64,000 nt of DNA from positions 683,552 through 747,551 of the forward strand of contig NW_012236528.1 in assembly GCF_000787575.1 (NCBI RefSeq), in the 5' to 3' direction. Source of the stretch: Acytostelium subglobosum LB1 (lineage: Eukaryota > Evosea > Eumycetozoa > Acytosteliales > Acytosteliaceae). Within the stretch, counting starts at the first letter, position 1; every line of letters begins with the position of its first letter. Both the position numbers and the translations under genes were made by a program. The notes under the pieces were generated by a model. The model was not told the origin of the DNA and searched no databases. It worked only from the letters and a program-made list of their open reading frames with translations. Shown in pieces: positions 20,949 through 33,126 of this stretch.

Positions 20949-23628
20949 ATGAACGTTAGAAAACTACAAGGTACACTACCAATCAATCAATCAATCATAC
21001 AACATTGATATTATATATGAACAATATTGCTGACATGTTGCAACATGATACATTCAACTATTCAGGCGAGATTGACAAGACACTGAAAAAGGTGTCGGAA
21101 GGCGTACTAGAGTTTGATTCCATACTGAAAAAGGTCTATGCTGCAACCAGCACCAATCAGAAGGACAAGTATGAAGGGGACCTAAAGAAGGAGATCAAGA
21201 AGCTGCAACGCTACAGAGATCAGATCAAGAACTGGCTGACAAACAATGATATCAAGAACAAAACATCATTGGTTGAGAATCGGAAGCTTGTTGAACAGGT
21301 ATGTTATTGAGATCAATGATCGATTGATTGATTGGTTGATTGGTTGAGTGAGTGCGTGATCATCCTAATCCAACCGACAACATCAACAGAAAATGGAACA
21401 GTTCAAAGCATGCGAGAAGGAGACAAAGACAAAGGCATACTCAAAGGAGGGACTGGGTCAGCCGTCAAAGGATACCGACCAGAAGTTGCAGGTGCGCTAT
21501 TGGGCGGGTAAGGCAATCACTTCTCTAAAGGCTCAGATCCAAGCCTTTGAGACAGAGATTGAGAACATCCCCGTCAGGAAGAGAAAGACCGAGTCGTCCA
21601 AGGTCGAGTCCATCCAAAAGCATCTCGATCATCATCGCTATCACATGCGAGCGTTGGAGATCCTGCGACGAGCGATGGAGAATGACAGGATACCAGCCGA
21701 GGAGATCGAGAAGATCAAAGACACTGTAGAATATTATATAGAGAACTATGAGGTAATGTTTGATTGATTGATTGATCGATTGATTGATTGAATGAATGAC
21801 TAACATGTGTTATCAATCATACAGGATGAGAACAACGAAGACCCAGAAGACATATACAGTATGTTCAACATCAAGGTATCGACAGATGGCAATGACGATG
21901 ACCTGGATCTATCTTATGACGACAGCGACAATGATGATATACTGTCAACGGACAGTGACAATGATAGCAGCGACAATGAGGATGATGTGGACGATAGCCA
22001 TGGCTCGAGCCCCACGACTCCACTGGCGACATCGGCATCGTCCATCCCGACGTCTGCCTCGTTGGCTGCCGCCAGTGCGACGGCCGGCTCCCTACACTCT
22101 AGTAAACATCAACAACAAAGCGCACAACAACAACCAGCAGTCCAACCATCACCCACACTCTCCGCCAATGTACCTACCAACAAGATCGAAAGGAACGCAT
22201 CACCTCCCGGCCTCAACCCGACGTTGTCGACTGGATCAAGGAACTCGACACCATCACCAACCCTACCATTTGTAAAGCCAAACGCCAAACCTGTAAGTCA
22301 ATCATTCATTCAATCGTTCAATCGGTCAATCATTCAAACACAAGCTAACCTTGGCATGCATGTCCTCCCCGACAACTTACAGGAAGCCAAATCCCAACCA
22401 CTATCCCAACCATCACAACAACCTCAGCTCCAACCACCTTCACTGCAGCAGCAACAACAACAACAGCAACAGCAACAGTATCCACCACTGAATCTCCCTG
22501 GAAACATGCCAATGGCTCAGAGATTGCAGCAGCAGAACCAACAGATGACGGTTGCCGCTCAGATCCAGCAGCAGCTCGCCGCTCAGCAGGCACAGCAACA
22601 GCAGGCTCAGCAGCAGCAGACTCAACAGCAGCAGCAGGCTCAACAACAGGCTCAGGCGCAACAGCAAGCCCAGGCGCAACAATCGCTGCGACAGTCACAG
22701 CAACAGCAGCAGGCACAGCAGCAGCAGCAACAATCGTTTGCAATCAGAAACTCCAGAGGTGTTCAGTATCCATCCAACCTACCGAATCAATACCAGCAAC
22801 AGAAGGATGACATTACAGAGAGTGGTACGTACTCACACCTCACTGACACGCTTGCTCGCTCATTGTCGCGCCCGCCCACAACTAACAACTCACATTCCAT
22901 TCCAAACTTCAGTCAAGGAAACACTGAGTCAGATGAACCTAAAGTCGACCACACCGCCACACGCCTCTCCCTCACCACCTGGCTTGGACGATGACACCAA
23001 GAACAATGAGACATTCGACACTGGATCATCAATGTATCCTGGCACACTGGCTGAGCTGTCGTCGGCCACAATGTCTCGAATTCAGAACGACACCAATGGA
23101 TTCGCCGGCATGCACCAGCATGTGGCGTCATCGGGCCTGGGTGCGGCGCATGGCATGGACCCGTCGGCGCTTGGCAAGTCCCAGGCACAGTCGTACGAGG
23201 AGAACCTGTCCAGTGTGCGTCTGATGATGGAGACGAGCTTCAAGTTCATGCCCGAGTACAAGGACTACGAGCGACAGTCATACTATCTGCCCAAGAACCC
23301 CAAGCAGACGCCACCCTACTATCCGCACATCCCTCTGCCGCTGTTTGAACAGACGCTCATCTTTGAGAAGTTTGAGATCGATCCCTTGTTCTTCATCTTT
23401 TACTTCAAGCAGGGCACCTACCAGCAGTATCTGGCGGCACGCGAGCTCAAGAAGCAGGGCTGGCGCTACCATAAGAAGTACCTCACGTGGTTCAGGCGAC
23501 ATGACGAGCCCAAGGAGATCACCAACGAGTATGAGCAGGGCACCTACGTGTACTTTGACTACGAGACTGGCTGGTGTCAGAGAAAGAAGACAGAGTTCAC
23601 ATTCGAGTATCGATTCCTTGAGGAGTAG
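20949..23628 (+). CDS. cnot3: CCR4-NOT complex subunit 3 (NOT3/NOT5)
   Basis: Six exons: 20949-20970, 21066-21298, 21390-21752, 21825-22292, 22383-22824 and 22913-23628; 747 residues. The 22-nt first exon encodes MNVRKLQ, and joining gives the canonical NOT3 start [24 protein letters not shown]. The Not3 N-terminal coiled coil follows ([30 protein letters not shown]). The middle is acidic, then Pro- and Gln-rich (long QQQ/AQQ runs at 22445-22735). The C-terminal NOT box is well kept: YYPKNP-like [65 protein letters not shown]. The subunit acts in cytoplasmic mRNA deadenylation and transcription control. The intron at 22293-22382 is 90 nt and open, so an unspliced model would wrongly add 30 residues. 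Confidence 0.93.
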
Positions 23629-24046
23629 AGAGTTGCTACCACTCCTATCCTCTATCACAAACTTCACTCTCTCTCTCTCTCTCTATCTCAAACACACATA
23701 TATCACGCTATGTTGTTGGCAACAATGTGCAAGGCCAGCCAGCGATTGTAATTAAACAACGACGTTGGTGGAACAAATAATTATTCATTCATTCATTTGT
23801 TTGTTTGTTAGAGTAGATTGGTCCAGTGGTACTCACTTTGGCACTTGCCAGAGTATATATATACATTGGTTATTACTCTGGCACACACATTAACATCCGG
23901 ATTCCCTTTTATATTTACCAATGGATAGTAACTATTTGGACAAGTTTTAAGTTCCATTGTCACTTCAATAAATCAAACAATTAAACAAATTCATTAATTA
24001 TAATGGAGATACAGAAAGGAAACGAAGATTCTATTTCAATGTCTAG
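23629..24046. other. Spacer with possible start of the downstream gene
   Basis: Begins with a CT repeat (about 23668-23686). Near its end, ATG at 24003 opens a short frame (MEIQKGNEDSISMS) that stops at 24057; see the neighbouring gene for why this may be its first codons. Confidence 0.45.
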
Positions 24047-24578
24047 TATGACTTTGTAGAGTATATTCAACACTTATTCTATAAACTTGGATATATATTA
24101 AATAATACCAGAAATAAAATAACCAACTCCCCAAGTAAGTGACTCTATATTTTTTAATCACAATAATAATAATTGTATTATAGGAATGGAGATGATTGAG
24201 CATTTCAGGAGCACAGTCCCATTCTTTGTTTCTCGCCACTCATCCTACCACCATATTACTTCACAACAATTTGACAAGTTGGTGGATGAACATTTGATGG
24301 CTTGTAAAGTGGTCTACATCTTGGTATGGGACCAACAAGGTGTCAATTGCAGGGTAAATCGAGTGGATCCAGATCGTTGTACATCTTCAAGACTGATGAA
24401 GACAATCATTAGCCAATTGACATTGATGGGAGGCAAGAAGGTATTCAATGATTCCGACCAATTTTGGTCATTCCCATCTCAACTACCATCTGGAAGGAAA
24501 TTCACCTTGGCCCCCATCATCCAGGATTTTGAATGGGCTGGACATACAGAGGGCCTACAAGACATCTTCATTGGCTGA
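24047..24578 (+). CDS. Unrecognised gene, 5' end unresolved
   Basis: The firm part is the frame 24186-24578 (130 residues from ATG 24186), with no recognised domain; it is rich in hydrophobic and Cys/His/Trp residues (VVYILVWDQQG, FWSFPSQLP, FEWAGHTEGLQDIF). A 49-nt intron (24135-24183, GTAAGT...ATAG) precedes it. Splicing this joins in frame an open upstream segment starting at 24047 (YDFVEYIQHLFYKLGYILN) that has coding character but no ATG of its own. Just upstream, ATG 24003 begins a 14-residue frame that would continue into it if the frame shifted near 24045. The gene may be a real one with a sequence error, one with an unseen upstream exon, or a decaying copy. No function proposed. Confidence 0.45.
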
Positions 24579-26520
24579 AAGTTATACGATACCTTGCCTC
24601 TCGAGCCATCCGAGTTCAATTGATTGATTTGATTTAATGATTATGATTGAGTGATTGAGTGATTGATTATCCCTTATTGATTATTTCTGATCGTGTATAA
24701 TATGTATGAAGAGGTGCCCACCTGGTCTTGATCCCCGAGGTTGGAACATCCACATATCGATTGAGATGGCTACAGATCAACCAACCCATCAACAGTGTCT
24801 TGAACTTCTATTGGCCGACCCGAATTAACATAATCAGGTCCACATTAACATAAAATATTATAAAAATCAAAATCAAATCAAATCAACTATCTGTGATGTG
24901 ATATTCCTGGATGAATCAGACAAAAAGTCGTCTTCCACCCCCACCCACACAAGTGTGTAATTTCACCCTTCTTTCGCTTTCGTGGGTTTTGGTGACGCAC
25001 GCTTCTGAATCAGGGCATTCATTCATTCTTGAAGGCCCTAGCCAAGTCGTGCCTCATCCACACCACCCACCAGGTTCAAGTCAACAGAAGCAGACTTGTT
25101 TGTCACTTTGTTTGTTTTATTGGGTCATCCAAAAGAGATATTAGTTACAGATAATAATATTAATGTAGGTACACATACTTTCAAATCAACGTTGACGATT
25201 CATTCATAGTTAGGACAACAGGATATTACTATTTTATTTGGTTGGACATGGGTCATACAGGTCATGGGTCGTTCATTCATATGATGATTGGTTAGACGAG
25301 TTAAGCAAGTTTGTGGACGTATTGAGGATAGTGGTGATCGGATGGTTCAGCTGATCGATCACAACTATCAATCAATATTTATTACAATTTTTAAGTTGAC
25401 CATTTAAATGATGGACATCTATTCATCCATCGATCCATCCAATCAATCAAATCAATCATACTATGGCATATATATATACATATATATGTATTTCATGTTG
25501 TCAGATCCAACATCAATCTACACTTACACAACAATAACCAACAACAAGCATGAACGGACCAATACCAACAACAATCTTCATTTATCACACTTTACTTCAA
25601 ACCCCATCACTGCCATTCATTCAGAACACACAACAACAAGACACTTTCTTGTGGACCTCACAAGAACACATAAAGCCCAACACCGACAACAATCACCACC
25701 ACTACCACCCCACAACGAATCATCGGCCGCCACCCCTACCTAACACACACTAATCACATGATCCTGCTTGTGCCGACTATTATTAATGTGTTAGTGTTAG
25801 TGTAAGTGTGTGAGGGCAGTCAGTGTTTGATAGATGGCACGCCCACACACGCAACTCTTGATCTCACGCAACATCAACCGACCAACCAAACTCAACTACT
25901 CATACTCCCACAACGTCAATCACCCGGGCCAACATCACCTTATGTCGATGGATGATTGATGGTGGTCAAGACTGGACTTGACTGCACATCTTGAAACACA
26001 ATCAGTCAGTCAGTCAGTCACAGCTTACCACTACCCCATCCAACCAATGCTGTCAAACCCTTCAACATCATCTTTGCATACCCCGTTGTTGCACCAACCA
26101 ATGCATCACAATCCAATCTCACACTACTATCACAATCAATCATTCATTCACACACTATTCACTTCACTTCACATCAATCATTTCATTCATTCATTTAAGC
26201 ATCGATGCGTTTGTTTGTTGTTGCCTTCTTCTTCTTCTCTTCTTTGTTTGTTTTTGAATGATTCATTCAATCAAGTTTAGTTTAGTTTAGTTTGTTTGTT
26301 CCATTGGTGTTAGTTCCTTGCACCTCCATTCAACATCCAACAAATACACGAAACGACCGAGACTCCTCCCCTTGACTCTGGACCAGACATTAATCCAACT
26401 TCCTTCTATTCCACGATACACAGTCTTTTGCGCTCCGCTCCAATTACCCAGTCACCCCCACTGTCAACCTTCAAGTCTATCACATCGACCTGATTGGATC
26501 AACAACGAACAAACGAACGA
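24579..26520. other. Long spacer, 1.9 kb
   Basis: No supported gene. Composition changes along it: AT-rich to about 24900, mixed with C-rich patches at 24930-25080, then CAAC/CATT/TCAA-rich repeats from 25420 to 26290 that create several long but compositionally biased open frames. TTTAGTTTAGTT repeats at 26276-26296 precede the kinase promoter. Confidence 0.5.
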
Positions 26521-28822
26521 ATGCCTTCTCCCAGCACTCCATCCAGCACCGGCAACAGCAGCAGCAGCAGCGGCAACAGCGCTCTCTTCCTGAGCACAGC
26601 AATCAACCGCTCCTACCACGTCGTAGCCAAGATTGGCGAGGGTATCTCAGGGTAAGCAATCCAAATTCAACCAAAAGATGGAAGAGAGTAGTGAGTGAAG
26701 CAGTTGCACGAGCGAGTGATGTTGTTGTGAGAAAGTGAAGTGAAGAGAGAGAGTGATCAAAAACCGAGCGAGTGTTTGTGTGGGGTACACCCACCCCACT
26801 CCACACGATCCAGTGATCAACCATTTTCGGAAGACCGTTCGTTTTTCCTTTAATGTACATGGACAGAACATATGTTAATCAATAATCCACCATCAATCAA
26901 ATAATAATTTAGCTCTGTCTACAAGGCCATCAAAATTGGAACCAATGAGATGGTGGCCCTGAAGAACTTCAAGGGCGGAAGCGACGGCGAGCGCGCCTCG
27001 CGCGAGGAGGGCACCCTGCTCCTAGAGCTAAAGCACATCCCTCACATCACACCCGTACTCGACATCATCTCCACGCCCTCCGAGTACAACATCGTGTTCC
27101 CGTACTTTGAACACGACCTCTCCGGCCTACTCAGCGAGCACCGTCTGACCCTCTCGCAGGCCAAGTGCTACTTCCAGCAGCTGGTCCAAGGCATCTCCGA
27201 GATACACAAGAACGGAGTCATGCACCGTGACATCAAAGGTAATGATTGATTGGAATCATTCCAGCCCCTCACCCACACATATCTAACGCGCCACTCTCTT
27301 CCCCGCACTTCTAGCCGCCAACATCTTAGTTAACAATAAAGGATCATTGTTTATTGGTGATCTGGGCACAGCTACTTCGTACGTGAAGCGCTCTGTGTTC
27401 TCCAGTAAGGTCGTCACGCTCTGGTACCGCGCACCGGAGCTCCTGCTCGGCGCCACCAGTTACGGCCCCGAGGTCGACATGTGGTCCATTGGGTAAGTAC
27501 AACAACAACAACAACCTCTCCTCTATCCCTCTACCCATGCATACTGCTGCTTCTGCTGCTGCTGCTGCGCTACTCACAACAACACCTGGTGTGAACCGAT
27601 GAGCTGCTTTGGCCTTCCAAGCCAAGCAAGAGGGACACGGAAGGGAATGATTGTTTGATGGATGTTGCTTGCGTGCGTGCGAGCTTGCTTGCTTGCTTGT
27701 TCGTTCTCTCTATCTTTGATGGTGGCACCATGCCCAGAAGTGCTGCATCAATGTACAACTCATTGGTTGTTGGACCATTCACTCACTCATTCAATCACTT
27801 CAATCAATCAATCAATCAATCAATATAACATCAGTTGCGTACTCATTGAACTGGTAACATCAAGGAACTTCTTACCAGGCAGTTGCGAGCAACAACAGAT
27901 CGAAGCCATTTGCCAACTGTGCGGCACACCAACAGAGTCAGTATGGTCCGGAGTGTCATCACTTCCAAACTACCATATGATCGCCGACGTGCCCAAGTAC
28001 CCAAGCAGCCTAAGACACATATTTAAGAACTTCACAGAGGACTTCATTGCATTGCTCGAGGGCCTCCTTACACTAAACCCAAAGAAGCGCTGGACCGCCG
28101 AGCAAGTGCTCACGTCGGCCTTCTTCACCAGTGAGCCCCTGCCATGCGCGCCCGAGAAGATGCCTGGCTACCAATCAATACACGTCTTGGAGGCCATCCA
28201 GAAGAGAATGAAGCAAGAGCAAGAGCAACAGAAGCTGAAACAGCAGCAGCAACAGACTACACCTACAACTACCATCACCAAACAAACAGCGTCATCACAA
28301 ACATCCACATCAACATCCACATCATCAACATTTGACAAGCAACAAGTCGACCTGAGTACGTCCACCGTCGACTCTGCTGCTGCCGCCACCTCCAACAACA
28401 ACGCCATCTCCAACTCTGCCGAGACAACGCCAACTTTGCAGTCATCATCCAGCCAGCGCGAGTCACTGAAGCGTTCATTCGACTTGGTCAACGACATTAG
28501 GAATTATTGCACGAGCGAGTCGGACGACGAGGACGAATATGACGTCGAGTACGAGATCGACGATGAATACTACACAGATGACGACGAGTGCGAGGATGAC
28601 TGCGACGATTGTGACGACTGCGAAGACTTTGACGAGTCTGACGAGGAGGAGTTCTACGCCTGCGAGACCTACCAGCTGACGACCGCGCCCAGCTCTGCGA
28701 CGGTCGTTGTTGACCCTGCCATCAACCAGTTCCTGCAGCCTGCAAAGAAACAGCGCACAAGCGGACCGACCGTTGCCACCTCACTGGGCACGGATGGTCG
28801 CATTGACATCCCCATTCACTAG
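26521..28822 (+). CDS. CDK9-like cyclin-dependent protein kinase
   Basis: Four exons: 26521-26651, 26913-27238, 27315-27492 and 27835-28822; 540 residues. Kinase motifs in order: glycine loop IGEGISGSVYKA (completed across intron 1), VALKNF lysine, HRDIKAANIL catalytic loop, GDLG in place of DFG, activation segment VVTLWYRAPELLLG, and DMWSIGCVLIEL. The phrase YFEHDLSGLLSEHRLTLSQAKCYFQQLVQG resembles CDK9/CDK12 more than cell-cycle CDKs; the PSTAIRE-like helix reads GERASREEGTLL. The catalytic Lys, Asp and Asp are present, so activity is expected despite DLG. After the kinase (about residue 330) comes a Gln/Thr/Ser-rich stretch and a strongly acidic Asp/Glu/Cys run. A role as the P-TEFb-type kinase acting on RNA polymerase II is inferred. 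Confidence 0.85.
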
Positions 28823-29234
28823 GTCTCCTGTCTGCCTGACTGGCCCCCCACCACCTGCAGGCCCCCATGCGATACGCACGCGCGTGGGGGACTGCTGGCG
28901 ATACCTTACGTAGTTGCTATGACCCGACCCTTTGGCGCCACCTGTGGACATCATGGAGCGATTCAATTTGCTTCAATGAATGACAAAAGCAGTTGGTGTC
29001 ACTATTGTTGTTGGCGTGCCTGCATAGCCCCCGCCATTCCCTTGGTCGACCAAACTTGGATGTTGTCCATCCAACAAGGCGAGTCGAGGCGAGGTGAGGC
29101 CGTTGGCATGTACCCAACACAGTCTGTTCGCGCAACCACAAGGGACTGATAATCGTCCAGAAGACAATAAACCTGATCCTAAATGTTTCTTGCAATGTTC
29201 AATGAGGGCTCTCCAGGCGGTCAATTGAGGGACC
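28823..29234. other. GC-rich spacer after the kinase gene
   Basis: Probably includes the kinase 3' untranslated region. It is markedly more GC-rich than other spacers in the window and carries a strong hairpin at 28862-28890. No open frame with coding character. Confidence 0.5.
28862..28890. repeat. Strong GC-rich hairpin in 3' flank of kinase gene
   Basis: CCCCCATGCG (28862-28871) pairs with CGCGTGGGGG (28881-28890) over ten positions with one G-T wobble, around a nine-base loop. It lies about 40 bases after the stop codon and could act on mRNA 3' processing or stability. Confidence 0.6.
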
Positions 29235-29550
29235 ATGATTCATCGCTTCAATTTATGTGATCCATTATTATTCCAAATCAAACATAGAGATAATATGTAT
29301 ACATTACCAAATACCATTATCCTATCAATATTGACACAACTCCATGATGAAGGAGATGTGCTTGGCAGACAACTTGACATTATGTGTCTGTCATTGACAA
29401 TCAAATCAATCAGATCAGTTGCAAACCAGACCTTGGACAACAACACATATTTCAACATCAACATCAACGACATCAAGATGATGACCTAGATGATAACAAC
29501 GATCAAGAAGTCTTACCATATTGATGAATAGTTTATTATCAACCTTCCAG
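29235..29550 (+). pseudogene. 5' fragment of an F-box/FNIP-like gene
   Basis: From ATG 29295 the translation TLPNTIILSILTQLHDEG and GRQLDIMCLSLTIKSIRSV matches the start of the intact gene at 29655 almost residue for residue, also at DNA level. It loses the frame around 29460 (the region resembling the acidic HDDEDEEE stretch of the paralogue is in another frame) and ends without any leucine-rich part. This looks like an abortive tandem duplicate of the neighbour. A longer reading from ATG 29235 adds a segment without counterpart. Confidence 0.75.
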
Positions 29551-29654
29551 ACTTTTGGAATTCAAGTTTGGCTTGGTACATGATCTTTGTGATGATCATC
29601 AAACATTCTTTGATATAAAGATCCTTTGATTGAGTAGAGGAGATAATAGGACCA

Positions 29655-31259
29655 ATGGATATATTACCAACTACTATTATCAGATCAATATTGGCTCATC
29701 TCAATGATGAAGGAGATGTACTTGGTAGACAACTAGACTTTATGTGTCTGTCACTGACATGCAAGTCAATCAGATCAGTTGCAGATAAGATCCTACAAAA
29801 CAAACATCAACATCTACAACAGCATGATGATGAAGACGAAGAAGAAGAATTGTTACCATGCAGCATTATAATGAATGACTTAGCATCATTAACCACCAAC
29901 ACCTTCAACATTGACATCAACGTATACAAATCAATGACCTGTCTTTCAATGAAAGAATCATTCAACTCACCGATCACCAAAGATATGTTACCATCATCAC
30001 TCTTGGCATTGGACTTGGGTGGTTCATTCAATCAGCCCATCATTCCAGGAGTGACACTTCCAGACTCAATCACCAAGTTGTCATTTGGCCCAGTTGACAA
30101 GTACCCATCATGGTCCAGCACGAACATGACAATGTTTAATCAACCGCTTCTCGTTGGATCGCTTCCTTCATCACTCATCGATCTTAGTCTAAGTTACCTT
30201 TTCAACCAGGAGGTGCTGCCCGGTGTCCTCCCCAAGTCACTCATCAAACTTCGGTTTGGAGGTGTATTCTCAAGAGTGCTCACTGCTGACTCGCTGCCCA
30301 GCGACCTTAGAGAGTTGGTTGTCAGTCGCTCATACTCCCATCCCATTCCACCACTACCATCTCTGAGGAGTCTGACAATATCGTCGGACAACCAGCTTGA
30401 TACAACTTCGCTGCCATTGATTGACACCCTTATCCTATTTGAGGCAGGTCCTCCTCTCCCTTTGCCACAATCACTCACACATCTCGTGATGCCCTACTTT
30501 GGTGCAAGTTTAAACTATCCTCCACTGCCAGAATCATTGACCAAGTGGGAGCTACCTCAGACCGATGGAACATTCCCCTCGGTAATACCACCCAGCCTGA
30601 CAAGTATTGTATTGGTTGGTGTAGGTATTAGACCAGGTCATTCTCTAGGATCAATTAGGACCCTGTCCATCACGAGGGCAGGACATATTGGCGTTGGCGC
30701 GCTACCCCAATCTCTCACCAAGCTGAAACTTGAATCACAGTCAGGAAGAATGGAACTTGGAGCACTTTTCCATTTGCGATCACTCATCACTCTAATTCTC
30801 AATATCGATTCCATTGTTATTCAAGGGAACATTCCAAACACGGTAACACACTTGAGACTAGGGCATAACTTTAAATCTGCTCAAATATACGACCAATCAA
30901 TTCCAGATTCATTGACACGCCTTGACCTGGCCAACAATCACATTGACAAGTTAGACACAATGTTTGATAAATCATCTACTTACAAGATATCACTACTATC
31001 AATTCATTTTATGTTGGATAGTTTTACAAGGAGAACTTCACCTGGACCATTGATTATGACCAGTCATCTGCCAATGGATCCATCCTATCTCAAGAAATGT
31101 TTGACCTTGGCCACCCAAGTGAATAACTTCCAATTCATAGTTCAGTTCCACAAAGAGAGGAACAAGTATCCATACAACCTACGCCGAATTGATGAACATA
31201 ATTCTCTGTTGATATCTGGAGCATGTCAAATCAAACAACTTGAATTCATCACATATTAA
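29655..31259 (+). CDS. FNIP-repeat / F-box-like protein
   Basis: Single exon, 534 residues. The start, MDILPTTIIRSILAHL, is of the F-box-like type found at the head of dictyostelid FNIP proteins, followed by CLSLTCKSIRSV. An acidic insert (HDDEDEEEE) precedes irregular repeats of about 22 residues with the pattern LPSSLxxLxLG-x-FNQPIxPG (LPSSLLALDLGGSFNQPIIPG, LPSSLIDLSLSYLFNQEVLPG, LPKSLIKLRFGGVFSR). FNIP repeats form a leucine-rich-like solenoid. By family, a substrate receptor of an SCF-type ubiquitin ligase is plausible but unproven. Neighbouring genes at 29295, 31359 and 35523 belong to the same broad group. Confidence 0.85.
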   Translation: MDILPTTIIRSILAHLNDEGDVLGRQLDFMCLSLTCKSIRSVADKILQNKHQHLQQHDDEDEEEELLPCSIIMNDLASLTTNTFNIDINVYKSMTCLSMKESFNSPITKDMLPSSLLALDLGGSFNQPIIPGVTLPDSITKLSFGPVDKYPSWSSTNMTMFNQPLLVGSLPSSLIDLSLSYLFNQEVLPGVLPKSLIKLRFGGVFSRVLTADSLPSDLRELVVSRSYSHPIPPLPSLRSLTISSDNQLDTTSLPLIDTLILFEAGPPLPLPQSLTHLVMPYFGASLNYPPLPESLTKWELPQTDGTFPSVIPPSLTSIVLVGVGIRPGHSLGSIRTLSITRAGHIGVGALPQSLTKLKLESQSGRMELGALFHLRSLITLILNIDSIVIQGNIPNTVTHLRLGHNFKSAQIYDQSIPDSLTRLDLANNHIDKLDTMFDKSSTYKISLLSIHFMLDSFTRRTSPGPLIMTSHLPMDPSYLKKCLTLATQVNNFQFIVQFHKERNKYPYNLRRIDEHNSLLISGACQIKQLEFITY

Positions 31260-31358
31260 TCAATATCTGGAACTATTCAAATCATTCATTAATACAATCA
31301 CATGCAAACAACAATACTAAATATCACTCAATCACTATAATTCCAAACAATAGCTTGA

Positions 31359-32978
31359 TCATAATTTAATTAAATTAATAAGTTGGTCCAAGTGGATGAA
31401 GCCAGTACGGAGTAGATCACATTCAAATTGTAGGAACATAGTTGGAGATATTCGTCGGTGAAAGAGGATATTTCTTTGGTCAACCTCTATATCAAAATGG
31501 AGGATGGTAGTTGGTAATTGTTCGAGGAAATCTTTGATATGATGGTTATGGCCGCCTGTCCACATCAACCTGGATATACATGGTCCAATGATTGTTGTGT
31601 CCAAAGAATGTGAATAACCATGAAGTGTCAAATCGGTGACAGATGGTGGAATATCACTGCCAATCAATTGTTGTTCATAAAGACTTAATGTCAATCTGGT
31701 CATATTTGGTGAGTTGCTATACCATGCCACACTGTCGCCATTGCCATTCCCGTTGTCATTATCGAAGATACCTTGATTGATATAATAAATACTTAGTGTT
31801 TGTAAGCCAGAGGGAGTCGAGATAATACGTTGTCCTCGAGTGATTATTTCCAGGATCTTAAGGGATGCAGGTAGTGAAGAAAAGTCAAGGTGTTGTGACG
31901 GGGATGCGTCACAAACGATGATACCTGCATTTAACTGCTCCAGCACTGGGAAGCGCGATGATGTGATGTGTGCAAGTGTTGCAGTATTGACAGAAAACAG
32001 ATTGAGAGTGTGTAGGCGGGGAAAGTCAAGTCTGGGAAGTACCCGGATTGTAGAGTCTGTGACTGAGTGTTTTTGGAGGTGTAGTATCTCCAAAGTCTGA
32101 TGATTGTGGATCAGGTTATATATAAATGGAGTTCGCACACTGAGGTCAGTGACACTTGCTGGAAGCTTGCCCACGCGATCATTGACATACGGTCCAAGTA
32201 TGAGCTTTGTGAGCGATGGTGGAAGTCTCTTAACATCAAGTGATTGTCCACTAAAGTGTTGGACGTCCAATGTTCTTAGAGAACACAGGCTGGACAGATC
32301 GAGATAAGGTCGGAAGTCGTAGTCACATTCAATGTTGAGCGCGGTAAGTGACAGTGGAAGATGTCTCGAGTCTCTGTCCACTTCTTCTCTTGAGGGGATA
32401 TGTATGTATTCTTTCAGTTCTAAAGAGACGATTGGTACATTGCGCAGTTCAGGCGGCATTACTCCAGACAACAGTTTGAAATGGATATTAAGCGGGGCAA
32501 GTCCAGCGTTGAAGTTGCGATTGTTCAATTCGTTGAAGAGGTGTGTAGATCCTATCCAGAACTCTCGATTGAAGGGATTCTCCTTGCAATCCATCAATGT
32601 TATTGTACCAATGTTTGGCAGAGCCAACACCTCCTGCCTCCACTCCACATCATCAGTGCCACTGTTACCAGCCAAGAAGTATCGATCAAAGCCAAATTGA
32701 GTACTGTTGGTGTTTGAATGAATGAGTATGCTCAAGCCACGTGGTGGTAGTCTGTCGAAGCTATCAATGATCTGCTGTTTATATGAATGCAGTGCTATCT
32801 GGTACTGATGCTTGGTGGATTCGAATTGTATATATCGAAAATTGTCTTGTTCAAAGCGGCAGTACTGAACTCTACAATCAAACAATCTCTTGCATATCAA
32901 TGTCAACATCAATCGATCAACATTGTCATCAAGGCAATCTACTATCTTTCTCAATATAGTAGTTGGAAGTGATTCCAT
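31359..32978 (-). CDS. F-box-like leucine-rich protein (FNIP relative)
   Basis: Single exon, 539 residues from ATG 32978; the open frame extends upstream to 33041 but only by non-ATG codons. The start MESLPTTILRKIVDCLDDN is F-box-like, then LTLICKRLFDC. Degenerate LRR/FNIP units follow (LPLSLTALNIECDYDF, LPPSLTKLILGPYVNDRV, LPASVTDLSVRTPF, IPPSVTDLTLHGYS). No complete FNIP motif remains, so it is a diverged family member. It is divergent from KAT14, with only 148 bp between start codons, and convergent with the FNIP gene at 29655. Confidence 0.8.
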   Translation of the reverse strand: MESLPTTILRKIVDCLDDNVDRLMLTLICKRLFDCRVQYCRFEQDNFRYIQFESTKHQYQIALHSYKQQIIDSFDRLPPRGLSILIHSNTNSTQFGFDRYFLAGNSGTDDVEWRQEVLALPNIGTITLMDCKENPFNREFWIGSTHLFNELNNRNFNAGLAPLNIHFKLLSGVMPPELRNVPIVSLELKEYIHIPSREEVDRDSRHLPLSLTALNIECDYDFRPYLDLSSLCSLRTLDVQHFSGQSLDVKRLPPSLTKLILGPYVNDRVGKLPASVTDLSVRTPFIYNLIHNHQTLEILHLQKHSVTDSTIRVLPRLDFPRLHTLNLFSVNTATLAHITSSRFPVLEQLNAGIIVCDASPSQHLDFSSLPASLKILEIITRGQRIISTPSGLQTLSIYYINQGIFDNDNGNGNGDSVAWYSNSPNMTRLTLSLYEQQLIGSDIPPSVTDLTLHGYSHSLDTTIIGPCISRLMWTGGHNHHIKDFLEQLPTTILHFDIEVDQRNILFHRRISPTMFLQFECDLLRTGFIHLDQLINLIKL

Positions 32979-33126
32979 TATCTTATCTCTTATCTCCTCT
33001 TCTTTGAAATGATCTTCCAAAATTGGGTTCACTTGAGTCAAGTCATGCTACTTCACACTTCAATCTCTTTCATTCATTCATTGGTTCCTCAGGTATACCT
33101 ATTACTCATAGTGTGACACACTTAGC

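Noticed and set aside
25408-26290. Several overlapping open frames of 60-110 codons
   Set aside because: They come from CATT/CAAC/TCAA repeats, have skewed His/Ser/Thr/Pro composition and no domain or splice context.
27500-27834. Exon-like ATG frame inside intron 3 of the CDK9-like gene
   Set aside because: It would insert unrelated residues between DMWSIG and CVLIEL, a conserved kinase segment that is restored by splicing at 27493/27835.
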